64,000 nucleotides of DNA from Halorubrum salinum (lineage in GTDB: Archaea > Halobacteriota > Halobacteria > Halobacteriales > Haloferacaceae): assembly GCF_024494575.1 (NCBI RefSeq), contig NZ_JANHDO010000002.1, forward strand, positions 248,001 through 312,000. The letters run 5' to 3'. The notes beneath the pieces are model-generated. The model was not told the origin of the DNA and did not search any database. It saw nothing but the letters and a program-made list of their open reading frames with translations. Made by a program: the position numbers and the translations under genes. Shown here one piece after another: positions 51,831 to 60,703 of the stretch. Positions within the stretch are counted from its first letter, which is position 1; every line of letters begins with the position of its first letter.

Positions 51831-52296
51831 ACGGTTGTTCGGCCGCGACGGTTCGACGGGACGCACGGAGACGGACACCGCCGGTACGGACGGCCGGTCC
51901 ACGGCCCGAGCCGCGGTCGAGCCGATCGCCGCGCTCGTCGCGGTTGTGGCCGTCGGTGCGGCGCTCGGACTGTACGTCACCGCCATCGACGACGCGACGC
52001 CGGCACCCGAGCGAGCGGTCGCCGAGGCGACGCTCGATCGGATCGAGCCGGCGGTCACCGCCGGCGGCGTCGTGGTCCCGAACCGACTGGGCGGGGTGCC
52101 GCGCCTTCGGTACGCGGCCACGGTCGCGATTCGCGCCGACGGTGAGACGTGGCGCATCGATTCCGGACCGGGAGCACCGGAGTTGAACGATCCGTTCGCG
52201 TCCGATCGGATCGACACCGCTCGACGGACCGTGACCGTGCGGACCGCGCCGGGACGGAACGTCCGCGGCACGCTGCACGCGGCGGTGCGGCGATGA
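51811..52296 (+). CDS. Pilin-like protein with class III-type signal (DUF7285-like)
   Basis: 161 residues from ATG 51811: a polar, disordered leader (1-32), then TARAAVEPIAALVAVVAVGAALG, where a basic residue plus Ala precede a hydrophobic helix with Glu at its start. This resembles archaeal type IV pilin signal peptides cleaved by PibD. The rest is a beta-rich domain. It overlaps its upstream neighbour and is followed by an ATGA overlap, so all unit-3 genes are coupled. Confidence 0.78.
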   Translation: MSRSSGERLFGRDGSTGRTETDTAGTDGRSTARAAVEPIAALVAVVAVGAALGLYVTAIDDATPAPERAVAEATLDRIEPAVTAGGVVVPNRLGGVPRLRYAATVAIRADGETWRIDSGPGAPELNDPFASDRIDTARRTVTVRTAPGRNVRGTLHAAVRR

Positions 52297-52880
52297 CGAG
52301 CACCGTGCTTGACGTAACGGTGATGCTCCTTTGCGTCTCGGCGAGCGTCGTCGCGCTCTCGTCCGGCGGGCTCCCGAACGGCGCAGGAACGCCGACCGCG
52401 AGCGAGAGCGCGGACCGCCTCGCGACGGAGACGGTGACGGTGACCTACGCGGCCCCGGAAGCTCCGGGCGAAACCCGAACCGTTCACGCGACACGCGCGG
52501 AGTTTCTGGCGCTTCTTGTCGCCGGTCAGGCAGCATCCACGGACGACGACGCGTCCGCGGATGACGGCGTGCCCACCGACCAGAACCGGCCCGTAGATAC
52601 GTTCGAGAAACGGGCGCTGGCCGCGGTCCAGACGGGGCTCGACGACCGAACGCGGATCGACGCCCGGGTGCGAGCGACGAGGCCGGCCGATCGGTCCTCG
52701 GAGCCGGGCGAGACTAACGGCACCACGCCGGCGGAGGCGGACGGAACCCCCACCGCCGTCACCGTCGGTAGGCCACCGCCGCGGAGCGCCGACACCACGG
52801 TCGCCGTGATCACTCACCCCGTTCCGGACGTCGCCGCTGCGCCGGACGACCACGTCCGAATCGTGGTCAGGCGGTGGTGA
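52293..52880 (+). CDS. Single-TM pseudopilin-like protein (DUF7284-like)
   Basis: The 195-residue protein has an immediate TM helix (about 5-22, VLDVTVMLLCVSASVVAL), then a Thr/Glu-rich extracellular part with a central disordered stretch and a C-terminal strand region (TTVAVITHPVPDVAAAPDDHVRIVV). It resembles TadE/TadF-type minor pilins in topology. ATG 52293 overlaps the upstream stop by ATGA; the downstream gene overlaps by GTGA. Confidence 0.75.
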   Translation: MTSTVLDVTVMLLCVSASVVALSSGGLPNGAGTPTASESADRLATETVTVTYAAPEAPGETRTVHATRAEFLALLVAGQAASTDDDASADDGVPTDQNRPVDTFEKRALAAVQTGLDDRTRIDARVRATRPADRSSEPGETNGTTPAEADGTPTAVTVGRPPPRSADTTVAVITHPVPDVAAAPDDHVRIVVRRW

Positions 52881-55800
52881 CCGTGCGAAACCGACGCGTC
52901 CGGGACGACTCCGGCCGGTGGTCGCCGATCGACCGGCGGCGTCGGGTGTTCGTCGCCGACGAACGGGCCCGCGTGCCGTTCGCGCTGATCGGCGTCCTCC
53001 TTTTGGTGTCGAGTTCGGCGTACGCCGCGGGCGTCGCGGATCAGGGACTGATCGCCGAGGACCGAAGCGTGGAGCGGGCGGTCGAGCGAGTGGACGCCGA
53101 TTCGACGGCGGCGCTCCGGGTCGCAGCGCGCGAGACCGCACACGCCGCGGCCGCGGAACCCGTAACCGCACCGCCGGACGCCGACGGCGGCGCTGGAGCG
53201 GCGGTACGCGACGGATCGGCGTTCGAGGACGCGTTCCGGATCCGACTCGCGATCGCCGGGAGTGCGGCCCTATCGAACGTCACGGCCGACGTGGGTCCAG
53301 TCACCGCGAACGCGTCGCTCCCGCCGGTCGACGAGGCGAGCGACCTCGTCGACGCACGCGAGCGCGTGCGAATCGCTCCGGCCGCGAACGGAACCGCGGT
53401 GCGCGCGACGTTCGAGGGGGTGACCACGACCGCGGCGCGGAACGGCCGAACCGTCGCGGAGGAGACCGCGGACCGAACCGTCGTCGTGGCGGTGCCGACC
53501 CTCTCGGCGCACGAGCGGACGGAGCGGTTCGAAGCCCGACTCGACCGAGGGCCGGTCGAGGGGCCGGGCCTCGGACGGCAGATCACGGCGAGCCTCTATG
53601 CGACCACGTGGGCCCGCGGATACGGCCAGTACGGCGGGGCACCCATCGAGAACGTGCTCGCGAACAGACACGTCGAGCTGTCGACGAACGCGGGGATCGT
53701 TCGGATACAGCGGGACGTCTTCGGCGCGAGCGATCCGGCGGCGCGTGGCGGCGTCGCTCGCGCGACCGCCCGAACGGGACTCGTGGACTTTCTCGAACCG
53801 ACCGGCGTCCACGAGGCGGCGTGGACTGACGCCGTGCTCTCGGCACCCGCGCCGCAGACCGAGGGCGCGTCCGACGGAGAACGGGCGGTGTACGACCCCG
53901 AACGCGACAGGGAGGCCGAACGGGCGTCGGTGTCGGTCGGTCACGCCGCCGACGTCGCGGCGGTCGCGGTCCACGACGATGCCGCGGCGATCGCCGACCG
54001 CGCGTATCGCGTGACTGCGACGCTTCGAACGTCGACGATCCAGACGGTCGACGGCGGGCGTCTCGACCCTCCCCGTCCGGACTTCGCCGAGGACTGGGTC
54101 CTCGATGACGTCGAGCGCGACGAGCGGACGCCGGTCGTCCGCGGAAGCGGCGTCCCGCGCGGGACGCCGACCGGAATCACGGAGCCGGGAGAGCGGCGCT
54201 CGTTCGGCGACGCGACGCGGTCCGTGTCTGTCGAACGGACCGCGAAGGCTCGGTGGGAGCGGACGGTCGTCCACGAGGGAGCAGACGGGACCATAACCGG
54301 GGTAAGCACGCACAAGACGACGACGTACGACCGGACCACGGACCGGTACCGGGTCCGCGTCGACGTCACGGGACGGCACGCGCCGACCGACGATGCACCC
54401 GACCGGCCCGCGAAGACGTTCGGAGCGGGCGGTCGGACCGACGGCCCCGATCTGCGCGATACGCCGGCATCCGCTCGCGGTGAACTCGGTGTCGACACCG
54501 ACGCCGGCGTCGACCGTATCGCGCGCGACGCGATCGAACGTGGGACAGTCAGGCGATCCGCGACCGTCTACGGCGGGCGGTCTGACGCCGATCGCGCGCT
54601 GATCGCGGACGACGTCTCCGCGCTGTCGGCAGCGGTGCGAGATATCGAGACGTCGGCCTCGATGGAGGCCGCCGCGGTCGGCGAGGCCGAACCGTACGCC
54701 GACCTCGCCGACGCGGTCCGCGACCGCCGCGGCGGTCTGATCGACGCGCCTCGAACGTACGACGGTGCCGCGGACCGCGCCCGAACGGCCGCGCGCGCTG
54801 CGTTCGTCGACGCCGTCGTCGCGGAGCTCGAGTCGGCCGCAGACGATCGGCGATCCGCGACGACGGGGTTCCTCGACCGCGTGAACGGCGCGTTCGACGG
54901 GCCGCCGGTCGGCGACGTGATCGCGAGCCGCGAGGCCGCACGGGACCCCGGGACCTACACCGTGGCCGAGAGCGGTCCGGGCGGAGCGGTGACGTTCGCC
55001 CCGACCGGCGGTCCGGGGTACCTCCCGCGAACGGCGGTCGACGGGGCGGACGTCGAGGGGCTGAACGGCACGACGACGCGGCCGCTCGCAGTCCGGAACG
55101 TCAACTACGTCACCGTCCCGTACGGCGACGTGTCGAGCGGCATCGTCGACCGGCTGCTCGGGACGGGCGACACGGTTCGGGTGGGGACCGCCGGGCGCGC
55201 GCTGCGTCTGGCCGACGACGCGCTCGCCGAGGGAGACGACCCGGACCTGCGGGCGGACCGGGACGCGCTCGCCGGACAGGTATCCGGATCGCTGCGAGCC
55301 GTCGACCGAGAGCTCGCGGTCGCGCTTCGCACGCAGACGTCGCTTTCTGCGACCCAGCGCCGTGACGTACTCGACCGCGTGGCGACCCGGTACGACTCGG
55401 TCGGCGATCGGGCCGTCGCGGTCGGCGACGGTACGTATCCGGACCGCGTCGCGGCCGAGGCCGCGGCGGTCGGAACGCTGTCGGAGGCCGCGGAGACGGG
55501 GCTCGCGGCGCGGCTCCGGGTACAGACGCGGACCGCGGCCGGTCGCGACGCGGTCCGGATCCCCGCGCGGTTCGTCGAGGGGCCGACGGACGGCGCTCGG
55601 CTGCTGCTCCGTGACCGGATGGAGAAGTCCATCGAAGCCGAGATGGCGGCGGCCGGCGACCGCGCCGCGGAGGCGGTGAGAGAGAAGGCCGTCGAGGAGT
55701 ACGGCGAGGAGGCGGTCGAGAAGTGGGAGCCGAAGCCGGTCCGACGCGTCGGCGCGGGGCTGCCGGTCGCTCCCGTCCCCGGCTACTGGGTGGCGACGGT

Positions 55801-56119
55801 GAACGCGTGGCGGGTGCAGGTGCGCGGCGAGTACCCGCGGTTCGCGCTGCGAGCCGACGTGGGAACGCCGGACAGTCGCTTCGAGTACGTTCGCGAAGAG
55901 GGAACCGTCGCGGTCGACGTCGGCGGGACCTCGATTCCGATCGGAGAGACGGAGCCGGTGCGCTTCGAGACGGGGACCGTCGTCGTGGTCGCCGTGCCGG
56001 CCGGTCCGCCGGGCGTCGGCGACGTCGACGGAGTCCGCGACGAGACGTCGAGCGGGTGGCCGTGTCCGGGACCGATGGACGCCACACCGGACGCAGACGA
56101 TGGCTGTGCGGTGTCGTGA
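52877..56119 (+). CDS. Giant surface protein of pilus cluster (DUF7286-like)
   Basis: The 1080-residue protein has a basic cytoplasmic N-terminus (1-31), one TM helix (about 32-52, RVPFALIGVLLLVSSSAYA) and a roughly 1000-residue extracellular region of repeated Ala/Arg/Asp-rich helices and beta segments, with predicted N-glycosylation sequons (for example NVTAD and NGTT). The position and anchor recall TadG or a pilus-tip adhesin. GTG 52877 is chosen for the overlap with the preceding stop; GTG 52874 and 52883 are alternatives. No catalytic motif recognised. Confidence 0.8.
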   Translation: MTVRNRRVRDDSGRWSPIDRRRRVFVADERARVPFALIGVLLLVSSSAYAAGVADQGLIAEDRSVERAVERVDADSTAALRVAARETAHAAAAEPVTAPPDADGGAGAAVRDGSAFEDAFRIRLAIAGSAALSNVTADVGPVTANASLPPVDEASDLVDARERVRIAPAANGTAVRATFEGVTTTAARNGRTVAEETADRTVVVAVPTLSAHERTERFEARLDRGPVEGPGLGRQITASLYATTWARGYGQYGGAPIENVLANRHVELSTNAGIVRIQRDVFGASDPAARGGVARATARTGLVDFLEPTGVHEAAWTDAVLSAPAPQTEGASDGERAVYDPERDREAERASVSVGHAADVAAVAVHDDAAAIADRAYRVTATLRTSTIQTVDGGRLDPPRPDFAEDWVLDDVERDERTPVVRGSGVPRGTPTGITEPGERRSFGDATRSVSVERTAKARWERTVVHEGADGTITGVSTHKTTTYDRTTDRYRVRVDVTGRHAPTDDAPDRPAKTFGAGGRTDGPDLRDTPASARGELGVDTDAGVDRIARDAIERGTVRRSATVYGGRSDADRALIADDVSALSAAVRDIETSASMEAAAVGEAEPYADLADAVRDRRGGLIDAPRTYDGAADRARTAARAAFVDAVVAELESAADDRRSATTGFLDRVNGAFDGPPVGDVIASREAARDPGTYTVAESGPGGAVTFAPTGGPGYLPRTAVDGADVEGLNGTTTRPLAVRNVNYVTVPYGDVSSGIVDRLLGTGDTVRVGTAGRALRLADDALAEGDDPDLRADRDALAGQVSGSLRAVDRELAVALRTQTSLSATQRRDVLDRVATRYDSVGDRAVAVGDGTYPDRVAAEAAAVGTLSEAAETGLAARLRVQTRTAAGRDAVRIPARFVEGPTDGARLLLRDRMEKSIEAEMAAAGDRAAEAVREKAVEEYGEEAVEKWEPKPVRRVGAGLPVAPVPGYWVATVNAWRVQVRGEYPRFALRADVGTPDSRFEYVREEGTVAVDVGGTSIPIGETEPVRFETGTVVVVAVPAGPPGVGDVDGVRDETSSGWPCPGPMDATPDADDGCAVS

Positions 56120-56212
56120 GCGCGGGTCGGCTACCCCGTCTGGGGGCCCGCCGCTCCCGGCACCGATCCGCGCGACCACAGACGTTTTGCGCTCCGCCCG
56201 TCGATAGGGACC

Positions 56213-56680
56213 ATGTTTCACGAGGTCGTCGGCGACGCGGCGGACGAACGCGGGGAGTCGACGGTACCGACCGGAGAGTCGCCAGACGTGACCGCATCCG
56301 AGCTTCGATCGGCCTTCGCCGCGGCGTTGCGTGAGGCGGCCGCCGAGGCCGGCCGGACGAGGCTCACATCGGACCTCGGACTGGACGCCGCGAGCGTCGA
56401 CGCGGCGCTCGACGGCGACGTCGACGAGCTGACCGTGGCCGACGGCGCGGCGGTGCTGGCGCTGTCGGACGACCGCGACGCCGACGTCGCCGTGGCCGAA
56501 CTCAGAGATCACTTGTTGATGGGCATGACGACGGCGGTACTCGACGTCGACACGATCGCCGCCGGGATCGACGCGGACCTGACCGGACAGGAAGTCCAGC
56601 AGGCGCTTGAGGGACGCGCCGCGATGACGGTCGGTGAGCTCGCGGAGATAGCCGCGCTCATCGAGCGCCGGAAGCGATGA
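56213..56680 (+). CDS. DUF5791 family protein
   Basis: The 155-residue, acidic, all-helical protein carries the family's two tandem helical repeats (ASELRSAFAAALREAA with LGLDAASVDAALDGDVDELTV, and DVDTIAAGIDADLTGQEVQQALEG with MTVGELAEIAALI). Function unknown. The ATGA overlap with the epimerase gene shows co-transcription. It is separated from the pilus genes by 93 bases without the shared promoter element. Confidence 0.85.
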   Translation: MFHEVVGDAADERGESTVPTGESPDVTASELRSAFAAALREAAAEAGRTRLTSDLGLDAASVDAALDGDVDELTVADGAAVLALSDDRDADVAVAELRDHLLMGMTTAVLDVDTIAAGIDADLTGQEVQQALEGRAAMTVGELAEIAALIERRKR

Positions 56681-57609
56681 ACGTCGCTATCGTCGGCTGT
56701 GGGTACGTCGGCACGGAGCTCGCGCGACAGCTCGCCGAGCGCGGACACGACGTGTCGGGCGTGCGGCGGTCAGACGACGGGCTCGCCGCGATCCGGGAAC
56801 TCGGCGAGCGCGTCGACGAAGCCGACGGGGGCGTCTCTGCCGTCCGCGCGGACGCGACCGACCCCGCGTCGCTCGAATCGCTCCCCGACGCCGACGCGGT
56901 CGTGTTCGCGGCGAGTTCCGGGGGGCGCGGGGCCGAGGCCGCCCGGTCCGTGTACGTCGAGGGGCTCCGGAACGTCGTCGACGAGTACGGCTCGCGGTCG
57001 CCGACGCCGGATCGGCTCGTGTACACCTCCTCGACCGGCGTGTACGGCGACCACGGCGGCGCGTGGGTCGACGAGGAGACGCCGATCGACCCCACGACGG
57101 AGAAGACTCGCGTCCTCGCGGAGGCGGAGCGGATCGCGATCGAGGAGGCCGGCGAGGCCGGGATCGACGGGACCGTCGCCCGGTTCGCGGGGCTGTACGG
57201 CCCGGACCGCTACCGGATCGACCGCTACCTCGACGGGCCGGTCACGGCGGGGTACCTGAACATGGTCCACCGCGACGACGCCGCCGGGGCGGTCCGGTTC
57301 GTTCTGGACGCCGACGCGGCTCGCGGTGAACCAGTCCTCGTCGTCGACGACGAGCCGGTGGACAAACACGCGTTCGCCGACTGGCTCGCGGACGCGTGCG
57401 GCGTTCCCCGCCCGGCCAAGCGATCGAAGGCGGAGCGGATCGCCGACGGCGACCTCTCTCAGGCGGCCGAGCGGCGGATCCGGACGAGCAAGCGCTGCTC
57501 GAACGCGCGGCTTCGCGAACTCGGCTACGCGTTCGCGTATCCGACGTACCGCGAGGGGTACTGTGACGCGATACGGGCAGTTCGGACTCGAAGCGAGCGA
57601 CGCTCGTGA
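56677..57609 (+). CDS. NAD(P)-dependent epimerase/dehydratase (SDR)
   Basis: Extended SDR protein of 310 residues. The Rossmann motif is GCGYVGTEL at 6-14, a variant with GxGxxGxxL. The catalytic region shows VYTSSTGVYGDHGG with Ser/Tyr; the usual YxxxK is not conserved, as in atypical SDRs of the YeeZ type. NMVHRDDAAGAVRFVL is the late conserved segment. Substrate unknown. Confidence 0.88.
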   Translation: MNVAIVGCGYVGTELARQLAERGHDVSGVRRSDDGLAAIRELGERVDEADGGVSAVRADATDPASLESLPDADAVVFAASSGGRGAEAARSVYVEGLRNVVDEYGSRSPTPDRLVYTSSTGVYGDHGGAWVDEETPIDPTTEKTRVLAEAERIAIEEAGEAGIDGTVARFAGLYGPDRYRIDRYLDGPVTAGYLNMVHRDDAAGAVRFVLDADAARGEPVLVVDDEPVDKHAFADWLADACGVPRPAKRSKAERIADGDLSQAAERRIRTSKRCSNARLRELGYAFAYPTYREGYCDAIRAVRTRSERRS

Positions 57610-57687
57610 CGGCGTTCGACCGCCCCGATCGCGTCGAACCGGAACCGTAACCAACCTTCATGTAGCGGGAGCGAGTCGCGGACAGAC

Positions 57688-58863
57688 ATGTGGGAACAGA
57701 GCGTGACCGACGGGCGACTATCGCGAGCGGCTACGCTCGCGCGTGAGAACCCGGAGCTGGCCGCGGCGGCGCTCCTCGCCGTCGGCGTCGGTGTCGTCGT
57801 CGCGTACGCGCTGTTCCGCGCCCGCCGCCCGACCGGCGTCACGTTCCGTCGGCTGCTGGCCGAACAGGACGAGATCGCGGTGTTGATGCACCCGAATCCC
57901 GATCCCGACGCGATGTCGGCCGCGCTCGGCGTCGCCTCCCTCGCGAACCAGGTCGGCGTCGATGCGACGGTTCAGTACCCCGGACAGATCCGGCACCAGG
58001 AGAACCGGGCGTTTCGGACCGTTCTCGACCTCGATTTAGACCCCATCGAACACGTGAGCGATCTCGCCGCCGAGTCGGTGGTGTTGGTCGACCACAACGA
58101 GCCACGGGGATTCGCGGGGGCCGACGGCGTCCTTCCGACGGCGGTAGTCGATCATCACCCGGGTGACGGATCCGGGGAGCGGTTCACTGACGTCCGGACC
58201 GATTACGGTGCAACCGCGTCCGTCGTCGCGGAGTACTTCGAGGAGAACGGTGCGACACCCGTCCCCCCCGACAAGCACGCGAGCGAGACGAAAAGCGACC
58301 TCACGCTCCCCACCGACACGGCGACCGGACTGCTGTACGGGATCTTAGCCGACACGAAACACCTGACGGTCGGCGCGAGCGAACCCGACTTCGCGGCCGC
58401 CGCCTACCTGTACCCGGGCGTCGACCAAGACCGACTCGACCGGATCGCCAACCCGGCGGTCGACGCGGAGGTGCTGGAAGTGAAAGCGCGGGCGATCGCG
58501 GGCCGCCGGATCGAGGGATCGTTCGCCGTCGCAGACGTCGGCGGCGTGAACAACGTGGACGCGATCCCGCAGGCCGCAGACGAGCTGATCCAGCTGGAGG
58601 GGGTGAGCGCCGTCGTCATCATCGGCGAACGAGACGGAACGATCCATCTTTCGGGGCGATCGCGGGACGACCGCGTCCACATGGGCAACGCGATCGACTC
58701 GGTGCTCTCGGACGTCGATAACGGCGACGGCGGAGGACACTCACGGATGGGCGGCGGGACGATCACTCCGACGGTCGATCCGACCGACGACGAGGGCGCG
58801 ACGACGGTGGACCGAGACGAGTTGACTGACGCGCTGTTCCGCGCGATGGCGGGGGACGTGTGA
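57688..58863 (+). CDS. Membrane-anchored DHH-family phosphoesterase
   Basis: The 391-residue protein has an N-terminal TM anchor (about 24-43) and cytosolic DHH and DHHA1 domains: HPNPDPDAMSAA (68-79), VLVDHNEP, VVDHHPGDG with the DHH triad, and later GGGHSRMGGGTI. It resembles RecJ/NrnA-like and GdpP-like enzymes, so it could hydrolyse nano-RNA or cyclic di-AMP at the membrane. The sequence alone does not decide. It overlaps the next small gene by four bases. Confidence 0.88.
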   Translation: MWEQSVTDGRLSRAATLARENPELAAAALLAVGVGVVVAYALFRARRPTGVTFRRLLAEQDEIAVLMHPNPDPDAMSAALGVASLANQVGVDATVQYPGQIRHQENRAFRTVLDLDLDPIEHVSDLAAESVVLVDHNEPRGFAGADGVLPTAVVDHHPGDGSGERFTDVRTDYGATASVVAEYFEENGATPVPPDKHASETKSDLTLPTDTATGLLYGILADTKHLTVGASEPDFAAAAYLYPGVDQDRLDRIANPAVDAEVLEVKARAIAGRRIEGSFAVADVGGVNNVDAIPQAADELIQLEGVSAVVIIGERDGTIHLSGRSRDDRVHMGNAIDSVLSDVDNGDGGGHSRMGGGTITPTVDPTDDEGATTVDRDELTDALFRAMAGDV

Positions 58864-58997
58864 GCGCGGACCCCGGACAGACGATCGGCGAGCAGTGGCG
58901 CGCGCTCGCGGCCGTCGGACTCGGGTACGCTGCCGCGGTCGGACTGGTGTTCGCGCTCGTGTTTCTGGGTCCGTATCTGGTCGTCGTCGGAGCGTGA
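58860..58997 (+). CDS. 45-residue membrane protein coupled to DHH gene
   Basis: From a GTG overlapping the DHH stop, 45 residues: a short polar N-terminus and one or two hydrophobic segments (about 14-43, ending FLGPYLVVVGA). The overlap and hydrophobic composition support a real gene. It may stabilise or regulate the membrane-bound phosphoesterase; this is inferred from context only. Confidence 0.65.
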   Translation: MSADPGQTIGEQWRALAAVGLGYAAAVGLVFALVFLGPYLVVVGA

Positions 58998-59026
58998 ACG
59001 GTCGATAAAACGCAGGCGAAACGCGA

Positions 59027-60241
59027 TCAGGCGAACGCCAGCGAGTCGTCCGCCCCGCTCTCGTCGTCCTGTCGGAGCTTCTCGTGTGCGTCGAGGAAGT
59101 CGTCGAGGGTGACCTCCGTGCGGTCGTCGCGGATCGCGAACATCCCGGCTTCGGTACAGATCGCCTTGATGTCGGCACCCGAAGCGTCGGGCGTCAGCTC
59201 GGCGAGCTCGGTGAAGTCGATGTCGCTCGCGAGGTTCATCTTCCTGGTGTGGATCTGGAAGATGATCTCACGGCCCTCGGTCTCGGGCTTGGGGACCTCG
59301 ATGAGGCGGTCGAAGCGGCCCGGCCGGAGGATGGCGGGGTCGAGCATGTCGAAGCGGTTGGTCGCGGCGATGATCCGCACCTCGCCGCGCTCGTCGAACC
59401 CGTCCATCTCGGAGAGCAGTTGCATCATCGTCCGCTGGACCTCGGCGTCCCCGCTCGTCTTCGAGTCCGTCCGCTTCGAGGCGATCGCGTCGATCTCGTC
59501 GATGAATAGGACCGCGGGCTGATTCTCGCGGGCGACCTCGAACAGGTCGCGCACGAGCTTCGCGCCCTCGCCGATGAACTTGTGGACGAGCTCGGAGCCG
59601 GCCATCTTGATGAACGTGGCGTCCGTCTCGTTGGCGACGGCCTTCGCGAGCATCGTCTTCCCCGTTCCGGGCGGGCCGTACAGCAGCACGCCGCTCGGCG
59701 GCGTGATTCCCACGTCCTCGAACATGTCGGGGTGTTCGAGGGGCATTTCGACGGTCTCGCGGACCTCCTGCATCTGATCGTCGAGCCCGCCGATGTCGGC
59801 GTAGGTGACGTCCGGCGAGTGCTCGACCTGCATCACGCGGGCGCGGACGTCGGTCTCTTTCTCCAGCTTCTTCACGACCGACAGCGAGTTGTTGACGGCG
59901 ACGCGGTCGTCGGGGTCGAGATTCTCCCGCATCTCGTCTGTGATCTCCGTCAGCGCCTCCTGATTGTTACCGTGCTGTTTGATCACCGCACCGTCCGGCG
60001 TGATCTCCTGGACCGTCGCCACGAACAGCGGGGACTGTTTCAGCTTCTTGTTCTCGTGGGTGAGCCGTTCGAGCTTCTGCTGGTACTTGTTGTTCTCGGC
60101 GTTCGCGTCGAGGAGCTTGTCGCGCATCTCCTCGTTTTGCGACTCTAGGACGTCGAGCTCCTCTTGGAGCGACTCGATCTTCTCCTGTCTCGACGCCGAC
60201 CCCTCGTAGGGCATCTCGACGTCGTCGACGGTGTCTGTCAT
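59027..60241 (-). CDS. pan: Proteasome-activating nucleotidase PAN
   Basis: AAA+ ATPase that unfolds substrates for the 20S proteasome. The 404-residue protein has a coiled coil at about 16-68, an OB domain at about 72-130, and an AAA domain with Walker A GPPGTGKT at 189-196 and Walker B LFIDEID at 245-251. The C-terminus reads SLAFA, so the usual HbYX docking motif is present only in modified form (Phe for Tyr). ATG 60241 gives the family start; the in-frame extension lies in AT-rich promoter DNA. Confidence 0.95.
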   Translation of the reverse strand: MTDTVDDVEMPYEGSASRQEKIESLQEELDVLESQNEEMRDKLLDANAENNKYQQKLERLTHENKKLKQSPLFVATVQEITPDGAVIKQHGNNQEALTEITDEMRENLDPDDRVAVNNSLSVVKKLEKETDVRARVMQVEHSPDVTYADIGGLDDQMQEVRETVEMPLEHPDMFEDVGITPPSGVLLYGPPGTGKTMLAKAVANETDATFIKMAGSELVHKFIGEGAKLVRDLFEVARENQPAVLFIDEIDAIASKRTDSKTSGDAEVQRTMMQLLSEMDGFDERGEVRIIAATNRFDMLDPAILRPGRFDRLIEVPKPETEGREIIFQIHTRKMNLASDIDFTELAELTPDASGADIKAICTEAGMFAIRDDRTEVTLDDFLDAHEKLRQDDESGADDSLAFA

Positions 60242-60297
60242 TGGACGTAATAAAGCGTCTCGCGCGTAAGAGGTTTCGGGTGGGGGACGATCTGTCG

Positions 60298-60379
60298 GGA
60301 GGCGCTTTAAAATATTCTTAACAGTAATTAAAATGGATAGCAAATATTATTATACAGCATTCACAATAGAGCGGTATAC
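60298..60379. promoter_or_regulatory. AT-rich divergent promoter between pan and HTH gene
   Basis: 60305-60365 is extremely AT-rich for this genome (GCTTTAAAATATTCTTAACA and TAATTAAAATGG then AAATATTATTATACAGC). Two AATATT palindromes about 37 bases apart sit in it. It most likely holds the promoter of the 60380 regulator, and perhaps its own operator; pan starts 139 bases away on the other strand. Confidence 0.6.
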
Positions 60380-60643
60380 ATGAGCACCACCGATGCCGTC
60401 GTCGCCGAGGAGAGCAGTACAGACCGCTGGAGCGACGTGCGAGACCTTCCGCCGAGCGCGAAGCTCGTCGCGAAGGTGCTCGATTACAACGACACCCTGA
60501 CCCAGAGCGAACTCGCCGAGGAGACGCTGCTTCCGGCGCGGACGGTCAGGTACGCCCTCTCGCGGCTGGAAGACGAGGGCGTCGTGGACGCGCGGTTCTC
60601 GTTCACCGACGCGCGAAAGCGCCTGTATACGCTCGCGGTGTGA
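60380..60643 (+). CDS. MarR-type winged-helix regulator
   Basis: The 87-residue single-domain winged-helix protein has LPPSAKLVAKVLDYNDTLTQSELAEETLLPARTVRYALSRLEDEGVVDARFS as helix, recognition helix and wing (about 24-75). There is no ligand domain. This tiny regulator type is widely conserved in haloarchaea. It may regulate itself through the AT-rich region upstream. Confidence 0.85.
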   Translation: MSTTDAVVAEESSTDRWSDVRDLPPSAKLVAKVLDYNDTLTQSELAEETLLPARTVRYALSRLEDEGVVDARFSFTDARKRLYTLAV

Positions 60644-60703
60644 GCCGCGCTCTTCGTGTACGCACACCCGAGCGTTGACAAGCGATAGCGACGCAGAGCG
60701 CCC

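Noticed and set aside
53270-56512. Long minus-strand open frame (1080 codons)
   Set aside because: It is the antisense shadow of the giant surface-protein gene; it is Arg/Val/Gly-rich without domain signal, an effect of high GC at third codon positions.
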